NCBI GenBank assembly: GCA_014156375.1
Contig: RQJH01000003.1
Span: forward strand, 186,001 to 250,000
Reading direction: 5' to 3'
DNA: 64,000 nt
DNA from: Enterobacteriaceae bacterium 89
Lineage (GTDB): Bacteria; Pseudomonadota; Gammaproteobacteria; Enterobacterales; Enterobacteriaceae
A program made the translations under genes and the position numbers. The notes under the pieces were generated by a model, which worked only from the letters and a program-made list of their open reading frames with translations, searched no databases and was not told where the DNA came from. Shown piece by piece: positions 37,302-46,592 of this stretch (its first letter is position 1; each line of letters starts with the position of its first letter).

Positions 37302-38306
37302 ATGAAGAAAGTGGATCCGCAAAGTAAAGTCCTGCACCTGCCGGCAGGCTATTTCGGCATGGTGCTGGGGATCATCGGGATGGGATTTGCCTGGCGTTTT
37401 GCCAGCACCATCTGGCCGGTGCCCCGCATGATCGGTGACGGGCTGGTGGTGCTGGCGGCCAGCATCTGGGCTTTACTGACGCTGGCTTTTCTCTCGCGTC
37501 TGCTCCGCTTTCCCCACAGCGTGGTGACCGAGATGTGCCATCCGGTGGCGGGCAGTTTTGTCAGTCTTTTCCCGGCAACAACCATGCTGGTCTCGATTGG
37601 CGTCACTCCGTGGTGCAGGTCGCTGGCAGTAGGGCTGTTTAGCGTGGGCGTGACGCTGCAACTGGGCTATGCCGCCTGGCAAAGCGCCGGGCTGTGGCGC
37701 GGCGCGCATCCTGCGGAAGCCACTACGCCGGGGCTTTATCTGCCAACTGTTGCCAACAACTTTATCAGCGCCATGGCCTGCGGTGCGCTGGGCTTTACCG
37801 ATGCCGGGCTGGTTTTTCTTGGCGCCGGGATCCTTTCCTGGCTTAGCCTCGAACCGGTTATTTTGCAGCGGCTGCGCAGCGGCGGAGAGCTGGCAGCACC
37901 GTTGCGCACTTCGCTGGGGATCCAACTGGCACCTGCGCTGGTGGCCTGTAGCGCGTGGTTTGCGGTGAACGGCGGACAGGTGGACGTGCTGGCGAAAATG
38001 CTTTTTGGCTACGGGCTGCTCCAGCTGCTGTTCATGCTGCGCCTGATGCCGTGGTATCTGAAACAACCCTTCAATGCGTCGTTCTGGAGCTTCTCGTTCG
38101 GCATTTCCGCGCTGGCCAGCACCGGTCTGCGTCTGGGGCACGCCAGCGACAGCGGTTTTTTCCACAACCTCGCGCTGCCGCTTTTCATTTTTACCAACGT
38201 GATTATCGCGCTGCTGCTCATCCGCACTGCTCTTCTGCTGGTGCGTGGCGGGCTGTTAGTTCGCGTTGAACGCCATACTCTTACTCGAGACAAGGAGCCA
38301 TCATGA
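37302..38306 (+). CDS. tehA: TehA, TDT-family anion channel/exporter
   Basis: 334 residues with ten transmembrane helices expected for TDT/SLAC1-type channels. It includes [19 protein letters not shown] at the N-terminus and [19 protein letters not shown], which lines the pore in TehA structures. It pairs with tehB, whose start overlaps the tehA stop by 4 bp (ATGA). It is linked to tellurite resistance when highly expressed. Divergent from ydcK as in K-12. Confidence 0.93.
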   Translation: MKKVDPQSKVLHLPAGYFGMVLGIIGMGFAWRFASTIWPVPRMIGDGLVVLAASIWALLTLAFLSRLLRFPHSVVTEMCHPVAGSFVSLFPATTMLVSIGVTPWCRSLAVGLFSVGVTLQLGYAAWQSAGLWRGAHPAEATTPGLYLPTVANNFISAMACGALGFTDAGLVFLGAGILSWLSLEPVILQRLRSGGELAAPLRTSLGIQLAPALVACSAWFAVNGGQVDVLAKMLFGYGLLQLLFMLRLMPWYLKQPFNASFWSFSFGISALASTGLRLGHASDSGFFHNLALPLFIFTNVIIALLLIRTALLLVRGGLLVRVERHTLTRDKEPS

Positions 38307-38899
38307 CCCTTCGGGATGAAAACTACTTTACCGACCACTACGGTCTGACCCGCACCCATTCAGAAGTGCTGCACGCGGCCAGCAAAATTGCACCGGGGAA
38401 AACCCTGGATTTAGGCTGCGGCAACGGGCGCAACAGCCTGTATCTGGCCGCTCAGGGTTTTGATGTCACCGCGTGGGATAAAAATCCTATGAGCATCAAT
38501 AATCTGCAATCTATCGTCAGCAAAGAGGGCATGGAGAATCTGCAGGCAAGCGAAGCCGATCTCAACGCGCTACAGTTTGACGGCGAGTACGATTTTATTC
38601 TGTCCACCGTGGTGATGATGTTCCTCGAAGCGAAAACCATTCCCGGACTGATTGCCAATATGCAGCGCTGCACCAAACCGGGCGGCTGGAATCTGATCGT
38701 CGCCGCAATGGACACCGAAGATTACCCGTGCAACGTCGGCTTCCCGTTTGCTTTTAAAGCCGGGGAACTGAAAAATTACTACGAAGGCTGGGAGTTCGAT
38801 CGCTATAACGAAGACGTCGGTGAACTGCATCGCACCGACGCCAACGGTAACCGTATTAAGCTCCGCTTTGCCACTATGCTGGCACGTAAACCGGCTTAA
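38303..38899 (+). CDS. tehB: Tellurite methyltransferase TehB
   Basis: A 198-residue SAM-dependent methyltransferase, E. coli TehB length 197. The SAM motif I is [15 protein letters not shown], with [15 protein letters not shown] and [18 protein letters not shown] characteristic of TehB. It detoxifies tellurite by methylation. Translationally coupled to tehA. Its last 4 bp overlap the end of the convergent PepT-like gene. Confidence 0.94.
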   Translation: MTLRDENYFTDHYGLTRTHSEVLHAASKIAPGKTLDLGCGNGRNSLYLAAQGFDVTAWDKNPMSINNLQSIVSKEGMENLQASEADLNALQFDGEYDFILSTVVMMFLEAKTIPGLIANMQRCTKPGGWNLIVAAMDTEDYPCNVGFPFAFKAGELKNYYEGWEFDRYNEDVGELHRTDANGNRIKLRFATMLARKPA

Positions 38900-40128
38900 C
38901 GGGCGGCCAGCAGACACAGCTGTAACGCGACCTGATAAGAGGCTTCGAACGACTTCAGCGGCAGAAACTCAAACTTTGAATGGAAGTTATGCGCGCCGGT
39001 GAAGAAGTTCGGAGTCAACAGACCTTTCGCTGACAGAGCTGCACCGTCCGTACCGCCGCGCATCGGCGTGGGTTTTGGCGTAATGCCGAGACTTTCCATG
39101 GCTTCAAACATCAAATCGATGGCCCGACGATCCTCACCAATAGCGTTGCTGATATTGCTGTAGGTATCGCTGATCTGAAACTCCACTTTTGCGGTGGGAT
39201 ACTGAGCGGCAATCTTTTGCGCCACTTCGCCAATCTGCTGCTTTCGCCGCTCAAAGCTGGATTTGTCGAAATCACGAATGTTTGCGCGCAGCACCGCCGC
39301 ATTTTGTCCGGCCTCCATACCATTGAACCACACGTAGCCTTCGCGGCCTTCGGTGTGCTCCGGCGTTTGCAGACGATCAAAATGACTCATAAAGTCGGTC
39401 GCCATTAGTAGCGGGTTCACCAGTACGCCTTTTGACGACATCGGGTGCGCGGTGACGCCGGTAAAACGGATCTCTGCCGCCGCGGCGTTAAAGTTTTCAT
39501 AGACGATTTCCCCCAGTTCACAGCAGTCGATAGTCCAGGCAAAATCCACCTTAAAGCGCCGTTCAATATCCAGCGCTTTCGCCCCGCGCAGACCGACTTC
39601 TTCATCCGGCACGAAGGCGACGACGATATCGCCATGACGCTGCTCCGGGGTCAGGTTTTCCAGCAAGGTCATCACCACCGTCACCGCCGCTTTGTTATCC
39701 GCGCCCAGCACGCTGGTGCCATCGCTGAAGATTATCTCTTCCCCGGGATAGGCGAGAATTTCCGGGTGCTCGCTCACGCGCAGCCAGATGTCTTTCTCGG
39801 CGTTCAGACAGAGATCTTCACCAGTAAAACGCAGTATTTGTGGATGAATATCCGGTGACAGACCGACGTCTACGGTATCGATATGCGTAATGAATCCCAC
39901 GCGCGGCGCGCCTGATACGTTTCCTTTTTTCACCGCGGTGACCGTGGCGTGCTCGTCAATTTCGATATCGTCCAGGCCCAGAGCCTTCAGCTCTCTGGCC
40001 AGTTCGCGCGCCATCTCATGCTGACCTGCAGTTGTCGGCAGAGTGGTAGCGCTGGCCTCGCTCTGGCTGGTGATCGCCAGGTAGCGAAAGAAGCGATGGG
40101 TTAATTGACTGGCAAGCGTTGAAGACAT
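38896..40128 (-). CDS. Peptidase T-like M20B metallopeptidase (PepT paralogue)
   Basis: A 410-residue M20 family tripeptidase related to E. coli PepT (408). Zinc and catalytic residues are visible: His and Asp in [10 protein letters not shown], Asp in [11 protein letters not shown], the Glu pair in VPDEEVGL, Asp in TIDCCELGE and His in [12 protein letters not shown]. It is clearly divergent from PepT proper and sits in a different place, so it is treated as a paralogue. It is divergent from a DppA-like binding-protein gene with a 93-bp gap, suggesting joint peptide use. Confidence 0.85.
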   Translation of the reverse strand: MSSTLASQLTHRFFRYLAITSQSEASATTLPTTAGQHEMARELARELKALGLDDIEIDEHATVTAVKKGNVSGAPRVGFITHIDTVDVGLSPDIHPQILRFTGEDLCLNAEKDIWLRVSEHPEILAYPGEEIIFSDGTSVLGADNKAAVTVVMTLLENLTPEQRHGDIVVAFVPDEEVGLRGAKALDIERRFKVDFAWTIDCCELGEIVYENFNAAAAEIRFTGVTAHPMSSKGVLVNPLLMATDFMSHFDRLQTPEHTEGREGYVWFNGMEAGQNAAVLRANIRDFDKSSFERRKQQIGEVAQKIAAQYPTAKVEFQISDTYSNISNAIGEDRRAIDLMFEAMESLGITPKPTPMRGGTDGAALSAKGLLTPNFFTGAHNFHSKFEFLPLKSFEASYQVALQLCLLAAR

Positions 40129-40221
40129 AGTGATTCCTTCTTTATTAGCGTTATCAGGTGTTTGCAGTGAGTTTTTGATGTTATCAATGGAAGGCTAAAC
40201 CAATAAGAACAGGAAATGGAC

Positions 40222-41814
40222 ATGAAAAGCAAACTGACAATACTTGCGCTGGCGTTGGCAGCCCTGACGGTAAGTTCCACCGTGGCGGCGAAAACGCTGG
40301 TTTACTGTTCCGAAGGCTCGCCGGAAAACTTCAACCCTCAGCTCTATACCTCTGGCACCAGCGTGGATGCGAGTGCGGTGCCGGTTTACAACCGTCTGGT
40401 GGATTTCAAACCGGGTACCACGGAGCTGCTGCCGAGCCTGGCGGAAAGCTGGGAGGTGAGTGAGGACGGAAAAGTTTATACGTTCCACCTGCGTAAAGGC
40501 GTGAAGTTCCAGAGCAACAATTTCTTCACGCCAACCCGCGATTTTAATGCTGACGACGTGATTTTCTCGTTTATGCGACAGAAAGATGCCAGTAATCCGT
40601 ATCACAACGTCTCCGGCGGTAGCTATGCCAACTTTGAAAGTCTGGAGTTTGGTAAGCTGATTACCGCTATCGACAAAGTTGATGACAACACCGTGCGCTT
40701 TACTCTCGCTCATCCCGAAGCGCCGTTTGTGCCGGATCTTGCATGGTATTTTGCTTCGATCCTCTCTGCTGAATATGCCGATGCCATGCTGAAAGCAGGG
40801 ACTCCGGAAAAAGTGGATATGGAGCCGATTGGCACCGGACCGTTTAAGCTCGCGCAGTATCAAAAAGACTCCCGCATTCTGTTCACGGCATTCCCGGAGT
40901 ACTGGCAGGGCAAAGCGAAAATTGACCGGCTGGTGTTCAGCATTACCCCGGATGCTTCGGTGCGCTACGCCAAGCTGGTGAAGAATGAATGTCAGGTGAT
41001 GCCGTTCCCGAACCCCGCGGATTTAGAGCGGATGAAGGAAAATAAAGACATTCAGTTGATGAGCAAATCCGGGCTTAACACCGGGTTCCTGGCGTTCAAC
41101 ACCCAGAAACCGCCGTTGGATAACCTGAAAGTCCGCCAGGCGCTGGCAATGGCTATCAACAAACCGGCGATAGTGGAGGCCGTTTTCCACGGTACCGGCA
41201 CGGTGGCGAAGAATCTGCTGCCGCCGGGAGTGTGGAGCGCGGACAGTGAACTGAAGGACTACGATTACGATCCGCAAAAGGCCAAAGCCCTGTTGAAAGA
41301 GGCCGGATTTGCCGACGGCATGACGATCGATCTGTGGGCCATGCCTGTTCAGCGCCCGTACAACCCCAACGCGAAGCGAATGGCGGAGATGATCCAGGCC
41401 GACTGGGCCAAAATTGGCGTGACCACCAAAATCACCACCTATGAGTGGGGTGAATATCTGAAAAGGGTGAAAGACGGTGAGCACCAGGCGGCGCTGATGG
41501 GCTGGACCACGGCAACGGGCGATCCGGATAACTTCTTTGGCCCGCTGTTTACCTGCCAGTCGGCAAACGGTGGCTCGAACTCGGCAAAATGGTGCTATGC
41601 CCCGTTTGATAAACTGATCGGCGAAGCCAAAACGATAACCGATCAACAGAAACGCACGGCGCTTTATCAGCAGGCGCAGCAGATGATGCACGACCAGATG
41701 CCAGCGGTGATGATTGCCCACTCGACCATCTTTGAGCCGGTGAGCAAGTCGGTGTCAGGCTATGAAATCGACCCGTTCGGCAAGCATATTTTTTATCCGG
41801 TGGATATTAAGTAA
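40222..41814 (+). CDS. Periplasmic dipeptide-binding protein, DppA paralogue
   Basis: A 530-residue SBP_bac_5 protein with a signal peptide (cleavage near TVAA-KTL). It aligns strongly with E. coli DppA: LVYCSEGSPENFNPQLYTSG, ISITPDASVRYAKL-type and LWAMPVQRPYNPNA segments. The start at 40222 has AGGAA at proper spacing, whereas the in-frame ATG six bases upstream overlaps it. It is a solo binding protein; no dppBCDF genes follow, and a terminator comes after. It may feed the general Dpp permease with a different substrate preference. Confidence 0.87.
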   Translation: MKSKLTILALALAALTVSSTVAAKTLVYCSEGSPENFNPQLYTSGTSVDASAVPVYNRLVDFKPGTTELLPSLAESWEVSEDGKVYTFHLRKGVKFQSNNFFTPTRDFNADDVIFSFMRQKDASNPYHNVSGGSYANFESLEFGKLITAIDKVDDNTVRFTLAHPEAPFVPDLAWYFASILSAEYADAMLKAGTPEKVDMEPIGTGPFKLAQYQKDSRILFTAFPEYWQGKAKIDRLVFSITPDASVRYAKLVKNECQVMPFPNPADLERMKENKDIQLMSKSGLNTGFLAFNTQKPPLDNLKVRQALAMAINKPAIVEAVFHGTGTVAKNLLPPGVWSADSELKDYDYDPQKAKALLKEAGFADGMTIDLWAMPVQRPYNPNAKRMAEMIQADWAKIGVTTKITTYEWGEYLKRVKDGEHQAALMGWTTATGDPDNFFGPLFTCQSANGGSNSAKWCYAPFDKLIGEAKTITDQQKRTALYQQAQQMMHDQMPAVMIAHSTIFEPVSKSVSGYEIDPFGKHIFYPVDIK

Positions 41815-41820
41815 AACCGA

Positions 41821-41855
41821 CGTCACCCGTCGCTGCGGCAGGTGACGAATATTTT
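41821..41855 (+). terminator. Terminator of the DppA-like gene
   Basis: Stem CGTCACC / GGTGACG (7 bp, 13-nt loop) is followed by AATATTTT, 7 nt after the stop. Confidence 0.6.
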
Positions 41856-41948
41856 CTGATTCTTTGATCCCCCGCTTTATTTCCTAAGACAATTCTCGTG
41901 GCCCTTTGCTATAAATAAAGCGCATTTGTGCACTTACAGGGATTACTT

Positions 41949-42620
41949 ATGCGTAGCAAAACTTTATTAAAAGTGGCCGCACTCGCGGGCATGTTGGCGT
42001 TGGCAGGGTGTGCTTCTAAAGTGGCGCAGCCGGATCAGTATTCAGGCTTTCTGAAAAACTATTCCGATCTGAAACCGGGAACCTCCGCTTCCGGTAAACC
42101 GATGCTTCGTTGGATCGATCCGAATTACAATCACAGCAATTACGACAGTATTGTGTTCAATCCTGTCATCTATTATCCGGTCCCTAAACCAAACTCGCAG
42201 GTTGGTCAGAAGGCGCTGGATGATATCCGTAACTACACCAACCAGCAGCTCAAAGCTGCGCTGGCGCAGAAACTGCCGCTGGTCGATAAACCAGGCCCAC
42301 ACAGCCTGATTTTCCACGGGGCGATTACGGCAGTGAATTCCAGCTCAGAAGGGTTGCAGTTCTATGAAGTGATCCCGGTCGCGATGATTGTTGCTGGCAC
42401 GCAGATGGCAACGGGTCACCGTACCATGAACACTAACTTGTTCTTTGAAGGTGAGATGGTCGATGCTTCTACCGGTAAACCAGTGATTAAAGTGGTACGC
42501 AAAGGTGCAGGAAAAGACCTCAACAATGCGTCCTCCACAATCTCCGTCGATACCATCAAACAGGTTATCGATGACATGGTTATCGATACCGTCAAATTCG
42601 ATCCGAGCAAGAAAGATTAA
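41949..42620 (+). CDS. ydcL: DUF3313 lipoprotein YdcL
   Basis: A 223-residue lipoprotein (E. coli YdcL 222) with a signal peptide and lipobox LALAGC (Cys21). The body matches YdcL: QPDQYSGFLKNYSDLKPG, YDSIVFNPVIYYPVPKP, EGLQFYEVIPVAMIVAGTQM, IKVVRKGAGKDLNN. Function unknown; its lysis-related or envelope role in E. coli is not settled. The start at 41949 is preceded by AGGGAT. Confidence 0.9.
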   Translation: MRSKTLLKVAALAGMLALAGCASKVAQPDQYSGFLKNYSDLKPGTSASGKPMLRWIDPNYNHSNYDSIVFNPVIYYPVPKPNSQVGQKALDDIRNYTNQQLKAALAQKLPLVDKPGPHSLIFHGAITAVNSSSEGLQFYEVIPVAMIVAGTQMATGHRTMNTNLFFEGEMVDASTGKPVIKVVRKGAGKDLNNASSTISVDTIKQVIDDMVIDTVKFDPSKKD

Positions 42621-42624
42621 TATC

Positions 42625-42655
42625 AGCGCCATCTGCGGATGGCGCTGTTTTTTTA
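42625..42655. terminator. Strong terminator of ydcL, shared with the DMT exporter gene
   Basis: A 10-bp stem CAGCGCCATC / GATGGCGCTG with loop TGCG and seven following T residues (42649-42655). It lies directly between convergent genes. Confidence 0.85.
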
Positions 42656-43558
42656 TGCCACCTGACGCAAGCGCAGTGACTTCAGCCAGTTCTCCGGTTT
42701 TGCAAACATCACCAGATTACCCACCAGAATTAAAGCCAGGCCAAAAATAGCGTTGGCGTGCCAGACATATCCCTCATAAAACGTGGAAATCGTCAGCGCA
42801 ACCAGTGGAAACAGCAGCGTACTGTAGGCCGCATTGGCCGGCCCGATGCGCCCGACCAGGGTGAAATACGCACCAAACGCAATCACCGAACCGAACAGTG
42901 CCAGATACAGCAGGGCACCCATATAGCTGAAAGTGAACTCCGGCATAAAGTTATCACCGCGGATCAGCGCGATACAGCCCATCACAATCGTACCGTACAG
43001 CATCGCCCAGCTGTTGGTGGTCAGCGTTTCCAGGCCACGGCGCTGATGGCGAATACTCAGCATATTGCCGAGTGAGAAACCATAGGTGCCCAGCGCGCTC
43101 AGGCCAATCCCCATCAGCAGTTCACCGCTCAGACCGCTGGCCCGCAAATCATCCCAGAACAAAGTGACAATGCCGATCAGACCCAGCAGGGCGGCAAGGT
43201 AAAAGCGGCCCGGCGGCTGTTGGCGATAAAACAGGAAGCTGTTGATGGCATTGAATAGCACCGCCATCGAGAAAATCACCGATTCCAGCCCGGTGTTGAT
43301 CCACTTCGCGGCGCTGTAGAAGCACCAGAAATTGAAGCAAAACACGCAGCAGCCCTGAATGATGCAGAACAGATGATCGCGCACCTGTAATTTGCGCAGG
43401 CGGCCCATCGCTTTTAACACCACCATCAGCGTCAGGCTTGCTACCGCAAAGCGCCAGAAGATAGACACAGGAGCCGCAACCGGACCCTGTTGCAGAAAAA
43501 TAGCAATCCACGTGGTTCCCCAAATCACCACCACCAGACAATAAAGCAGTACGTTCAT
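42653..43558 (-). CDS. EamA/DMT-family transporter
   Basis: A 301-residue inner-membrane protein with ten predicted helices in two EamA repeats. Landmarks are VVIWGTTWIAIFLQQGPVA at the N-terminus and ALFGSVIAFGAYFTLVGRIG with the GPANAAY motif in the second repeat. DMT proteins export metabolites such as amino acids. It is divergent from an AraC-family regulator (181-bp gap), which may control it. Substrate unknown. Confidence 0.87.
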   Translation of the reverse strand: MNVLLYCLVVVIWGTTWIAIFLQQGPVAAPVSIFWRFAVASLTLMVVLKAMGRLRKLQVRDHLFCIIQGCCVFCFNFWCFYSAAKWINTGLESVIFSMAVLFNAINSFLFYRQQPPGRFYLAALLGLIGIVTLFWDDLRASGLSGELLMGIGLSALGTYGFSLGNMLSIRHQRRGLETLTTNSWAMLYGTIVMGCIALIRGDNFMPEFTFSYMGALLYLALFGSVIAFGAYFTLVGRIGPANAAYSTLLFPLVALTISTFYEGYVWHANAIFGLALILVGNLVMFAKPENWLKSLRLRQVA

Positions 43559-43739
43559 AGTTATACTCAGTTCAGTCAGTCATGGCGTGAGTGTGAACGT
43601 TGTCACAAAGGTATGCTTGCAGGGTGTTGCGGCGAAGTTGCATATTCTTGCGCATTTTTTTCCGGCGCTCGCGGTGCGATGCTGGCAACCGCTGAAAATA
43701 ATCCCTAGACTGTGACTCTGATCCTTAGCCACAGCGAAC

Positions 43740-44615
43740 ATGATGTCCCGCACTTACGATACGTTTGAAACCCTTCGCCAACAGAACGCCGTCCTCCGTG
43801 ACACGGTGGCGCTCAACTCCGGCATTCAGCTGGCGGCGTGGTTCAATCAAAGCGATACCGTTACGGTGCAAAGCGACCATCACACCCTCAGCCTGTACGT
43901 GGCCGACGGCTACGAGAGCTATCACAAAACGCCACACGGCTGGAAAAACGGCGGTGGTCCGGATCGCTTCTGCCTGATGCCGAAAGAGAGTGAATCCAGC
44001 TGGGATATCCGCGATAACCTGTCGTTTGTGCATCTCTACTGCACGGACGAACATCTGCGCGCCATCGGTGAGAAAATCTGGGATCGCAGCCCGGCGTCGC
44101 TGCAGCTGGATGAAAAAACCTTCGCCAGCGATGACAAAATCACCGCGCTGTATCGCCACTTTTTGCTCGACTGCGACTGGCAGCAGCAGGCCAACCAGCT
44201 GGCTTTGAGTTCGGCCAGCACGCTGCTGTTGACTCATCTTCTTCAGCATTACACCAACGTTCAGTGGCAGCTGCCGAAGGTCACGGGCGGTCTTGCGCCG
44301 TTTGTGCTGCGTAATGTACTGGCTTTCATTGAGGCGAATCTGGCGCAGCCACTGACGCTTGCCGACCTGGCGCAGGAAGCGGCGCTGAGCGAATACCATT
44401 TCGCCAGAATGTTCAGCCAGTCGATGAAAATGGCGCCGCATCAGTACGTGATGCAGCGCCGGATGGTCAGAGCCGAAGAGCTGGTGCGTCACAGCGCGTT
44501 GCCGCTGACGGATATTGCGCTGGCCTGTGGGTTCAGTTCAGCCAGCCATTTCAGCAATCGCTTCAAAAGCGCGCTGGGGATGACGCCTTCGCAGCTACGC
44601 GCGGCGGGTCAGTGA
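43740..44615 (+). CDS. AraC-family transcriptional regulator
   Basis: 291 residues. A N-terminal cupin-like sensing domain spans residues about 25-150. Two C-terminal HTH motifs follow: LTLADLAQEAALSEYHFARMF and LPLTDIALACGFSSASHFSNRF, ending MTPSQLR as is typical. It is divergent from the DMT exporter and overlaps the end of ydcO by 21 bp. Probable activator of the exporter gene. Inducer unknown. Confidence 0.87.
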   Translation: MMSRTYDTFETLRQQNAVLRDTVALNSGIQLAAWFNQSDTVTVQSDHHTLSLYVADGYESYHKTPHGWKNGGGPDRFCLMPKESESSWDIRDNLSFVHLYCTDEHLRAIGEKIWDRSPASLQLDEKTFASDDKITALYRHFLLDCDWQQQANQLALSSASTLLLTHLLQHYTNVQWQLPKVTGGLAPFVLRNVLAFIEANLAQPLTLADLAQEAALSEYHFARMFSQSMKMAPHQYVMQRRMVRAEELVRHSALPLTDIALACGFSSASHFSNRFKSALGMTPSQLRAAGQ

Positions 44616-45755
44616 CAACACGCTGAAGCACAGCCCGCCCAGCACCAGTCCCCAGAAAGCAGAACCAATCCCCGCCAGCTTTACGCCGCTTGCTGTCACC
44701 AGAAAAGTGACTATTGCTGCGTCACGTTCATTCTCATGGTTTAGCGCCTGCACCAGACTTCCGCCAATGGTACCCAGCAGCGCCAGACCTGCCAGCATCT
44801 GGATCCAGGCGAGAGGCAGGGCGGCCATCAGCGCGGTGATTGAGCCACCAAAAATCCCGGCCAGCAGATAAAACACACCCGCCGACGCAGCGGCTTTCCA
44901 GCGTTCAGACGCGTCAGGATGTGCCTCCGGGCTCTGGCAGATGGCAGCGGTAATGGCGGCGATACAGATGGAATAGACGCCGAACGGAGAAAACAGCAGG
45001 GCAATCCCGCCGGTGACCACCATCAGCAGTGAAACCGGAGCCGAAAAGCCGGAGGCCTTCATGGTGGCAATACCCGGCGCATTCTGCGAAGCCATTGTCA
45101 CCAGAAAGAACGGCAGGCCGACGCTCAGCAGCAGAGAAAGATCGAACTGCGGCGCAATGTAGGCTGGCAAAACAATCGCAAAGTGCAGGTTTTGCGCATG
45201 CCATTGGCCCGTGCTGACGGCCAGAAGGCAACCAACGGCGAATGCTGCAATAACCGCATAGCGTGGTGCGAAGGCTTTAAATATCAGCCAGGCCGCGAGC
45301 ATGCTTCCGCACAGCAGCAGATGACCTTGCAGACTGGAAAACGCCTGCAGCCAAAAACGCAGCAGGATCCCCGCCAGCATCGCCGCCGCCAGCGAATGAG
45401 GAATAATCTTCATCAGCCGGGCAAACAGTCCCGTTAGCCCACACAGGACAATTAGCGCATTGGCGAAGATAAACACGCCGACAGCCTGATTGAGCGTCAC
45501 CCCTTGCAGACCGCTGACCAACAGCGCCGCGCCAGGCGTTGACCAGGCCGTCAGCACCGGGACTTTGCGCCAGAGCGTTAGTGCTAAAGTACTGACGCCC
45601 ATCGCCAGGCCCAGAGCCGTCATCCAGCCCGCAATGGTCTGCGCATCGGCTCCGGCAGCGGCGGCAGCCTGCCAGATAATTGCCGCCGAGCTGGCATAGC
45701 CCACCAGCACGGCGACAAAACCGGCCAGCAGCGTGGAAAAGGGAAAAGTCCGCAT
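44595..45755 (-). CDS. ydcO: BenE-family benzoate/H+ symporter YdcO
   Basis: 386 residues (E. coli YdcO about 391) with about 11-12 hydrophobic segments. BenE motifs include FVAVLVGYASSAAIIWQAA, STPGAALL and FLVTMASQNAPGIATMKASG. Related to the Acinetobacter BenE benzoate importer; the E. coli substrate is untested. The start at 45755 is MRTFPFSTL; the longer frame is rejected. Divergent from ydcN as in K-12. Confidence 0.9.
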   Translation of the reverse strand: MRTFPFSTLLAGFVAVLVGYASSAAIIWQAAAAAGADAQTIAGWMTALGLAMGVSTLALTLWRKVPVLTAWSTPGAALLVSGLQGVTLNQAVGVFIFANALIVLCGLTGLFARLMKIIPHSLAAAMLAGILLRFWLQAFSSLQGHLLLCGSMLAAWLIFKAFAPRYAVIAAFAVGCLLAVSTGQWHAQNLHFAIVLPAYIAPQFDLSLLLSVGLPFFLVTMASQNAPGIATMKASGFSAPVSLLMVVTGGIALLFSPFGVYSICIAAITAAICQSPEAHPDASERWKAAASAGVFYLLAGIFGGSITALMAALPLAWIQMLAGLALLGTIGGSLVQALNHENERDAAIVTFLVTASGVKLAGIGSAFWGLVLGGLCFSVLSLTRRA

Positions 45756-45844
45756 AAAATCCTCTTGTGCGTTATAGCGTCCGATGAAATGTAGCATTGG
45801 GCGTTATAGCGCACAAGTGATAAACTTCAGCAAAAGGAGAGACT

Positions 45845-46387
45845 ATGACCATTGCACATCATCTGGCGACGACGTTGAAAACGCTGCGCCAGCAGCGGGA
45901 GTGGAGCCTGGCGAAGCTTGCCGAAGAAACCGGCGTGTCAAAAGCGATGCTGGGGCAAATTGAACGTAACGAATCCAGCCCGACGGTCGCCACGCTGTGG
46001 AAAATTGCCACCGGGCTGAATGTGCCATTTTCCTTGTTTATCACTTCGCCGGAACACGAAAAGGCGGCGTACGATCCTCAGCAGCAGGCAATGGTGGTGA
46101 CACCGGTTTTCCCGTGGGATCCCGTTCTGCATTACGATCACTTCGCGATTACCCTTGCTCCCGGTGCGTTAAGCGAGTCCACGCCGCACGAAAAAGGGGT
46201 GATCGAACATGTGGTGGCTATTCGCGGTGAACTCGAGATGCGTATTGAGGGTGAGTGGCAGCGGGTCAAAGAGGGCGAAGGATTAAGATTTGCAGGCGAT
46301 AAACCTCACGCTTATCGCAACAGCTCGGAGGGAACTATCCTGTTTCATTCGTTGATCCATTATCCAAAAGAAAAAGCCGCAGGGTAA
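45845..46387 (+). CDS. ydcN: XRE-cupin regulator YdcN/SutR
   Basis: 180 residues: an N-terminal XRE HTH (WSLAKLAEETGVSKAMLGQI, ESSPTVATLWKIATGLNVPF) and a C-terminal cupin (ESTPHEKGVIEHVVAI, GDKPHAYRN). It closely matches E. coli YdcN (SutR), a regulator of sulfur-utilisation genes. AAAGGAG precedes the ATG. A hairpin overlaps the stop codon, but its T-run is on the opposite strand. Confidence 0.92.
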   Translation: MTIAHHLATTLKTLRQQREWSLAKLAEETGVSKAMLGQIERNESSPTVATLWKIATGLNVPFSLFITSPEHEKAAYDPQQQAMVVTPVFPWDPVLHYDHFAITLAPGALSESTPHEKGVIEHVVAIRGELEMRIEGEWQRVKEGEGLRFAGDKPHAYRNSSEGTILFHSLIHYPKEKAAG

Positions 46388-46592
46388 GCTGCGGCAAAAT
46401 ACGACTTACATGACGAGGAAAATCCGGAATACGCAGTGACTGTAAACCGCCGCCGCCGTGCCAGGAAATAGCAATTTGTTCAATGCTTTGCCAGCAGGCA
46501 GAAAATGCCTGTAAAAGGTGGGTGGAAAATGATTTCGCCGCGCCGGACTTCTGACTACAATAGCCGCCATTTTGACCCAACGGATAATAACG

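Noticed and set aside
46376-46395. Hairpin GCCGCA / TGCGGC at the ydcN stop
   Set aside because: The T-run lies on the minus strand, where no gene is transcribed towards it, so it is not listed as the ydcN terminator.
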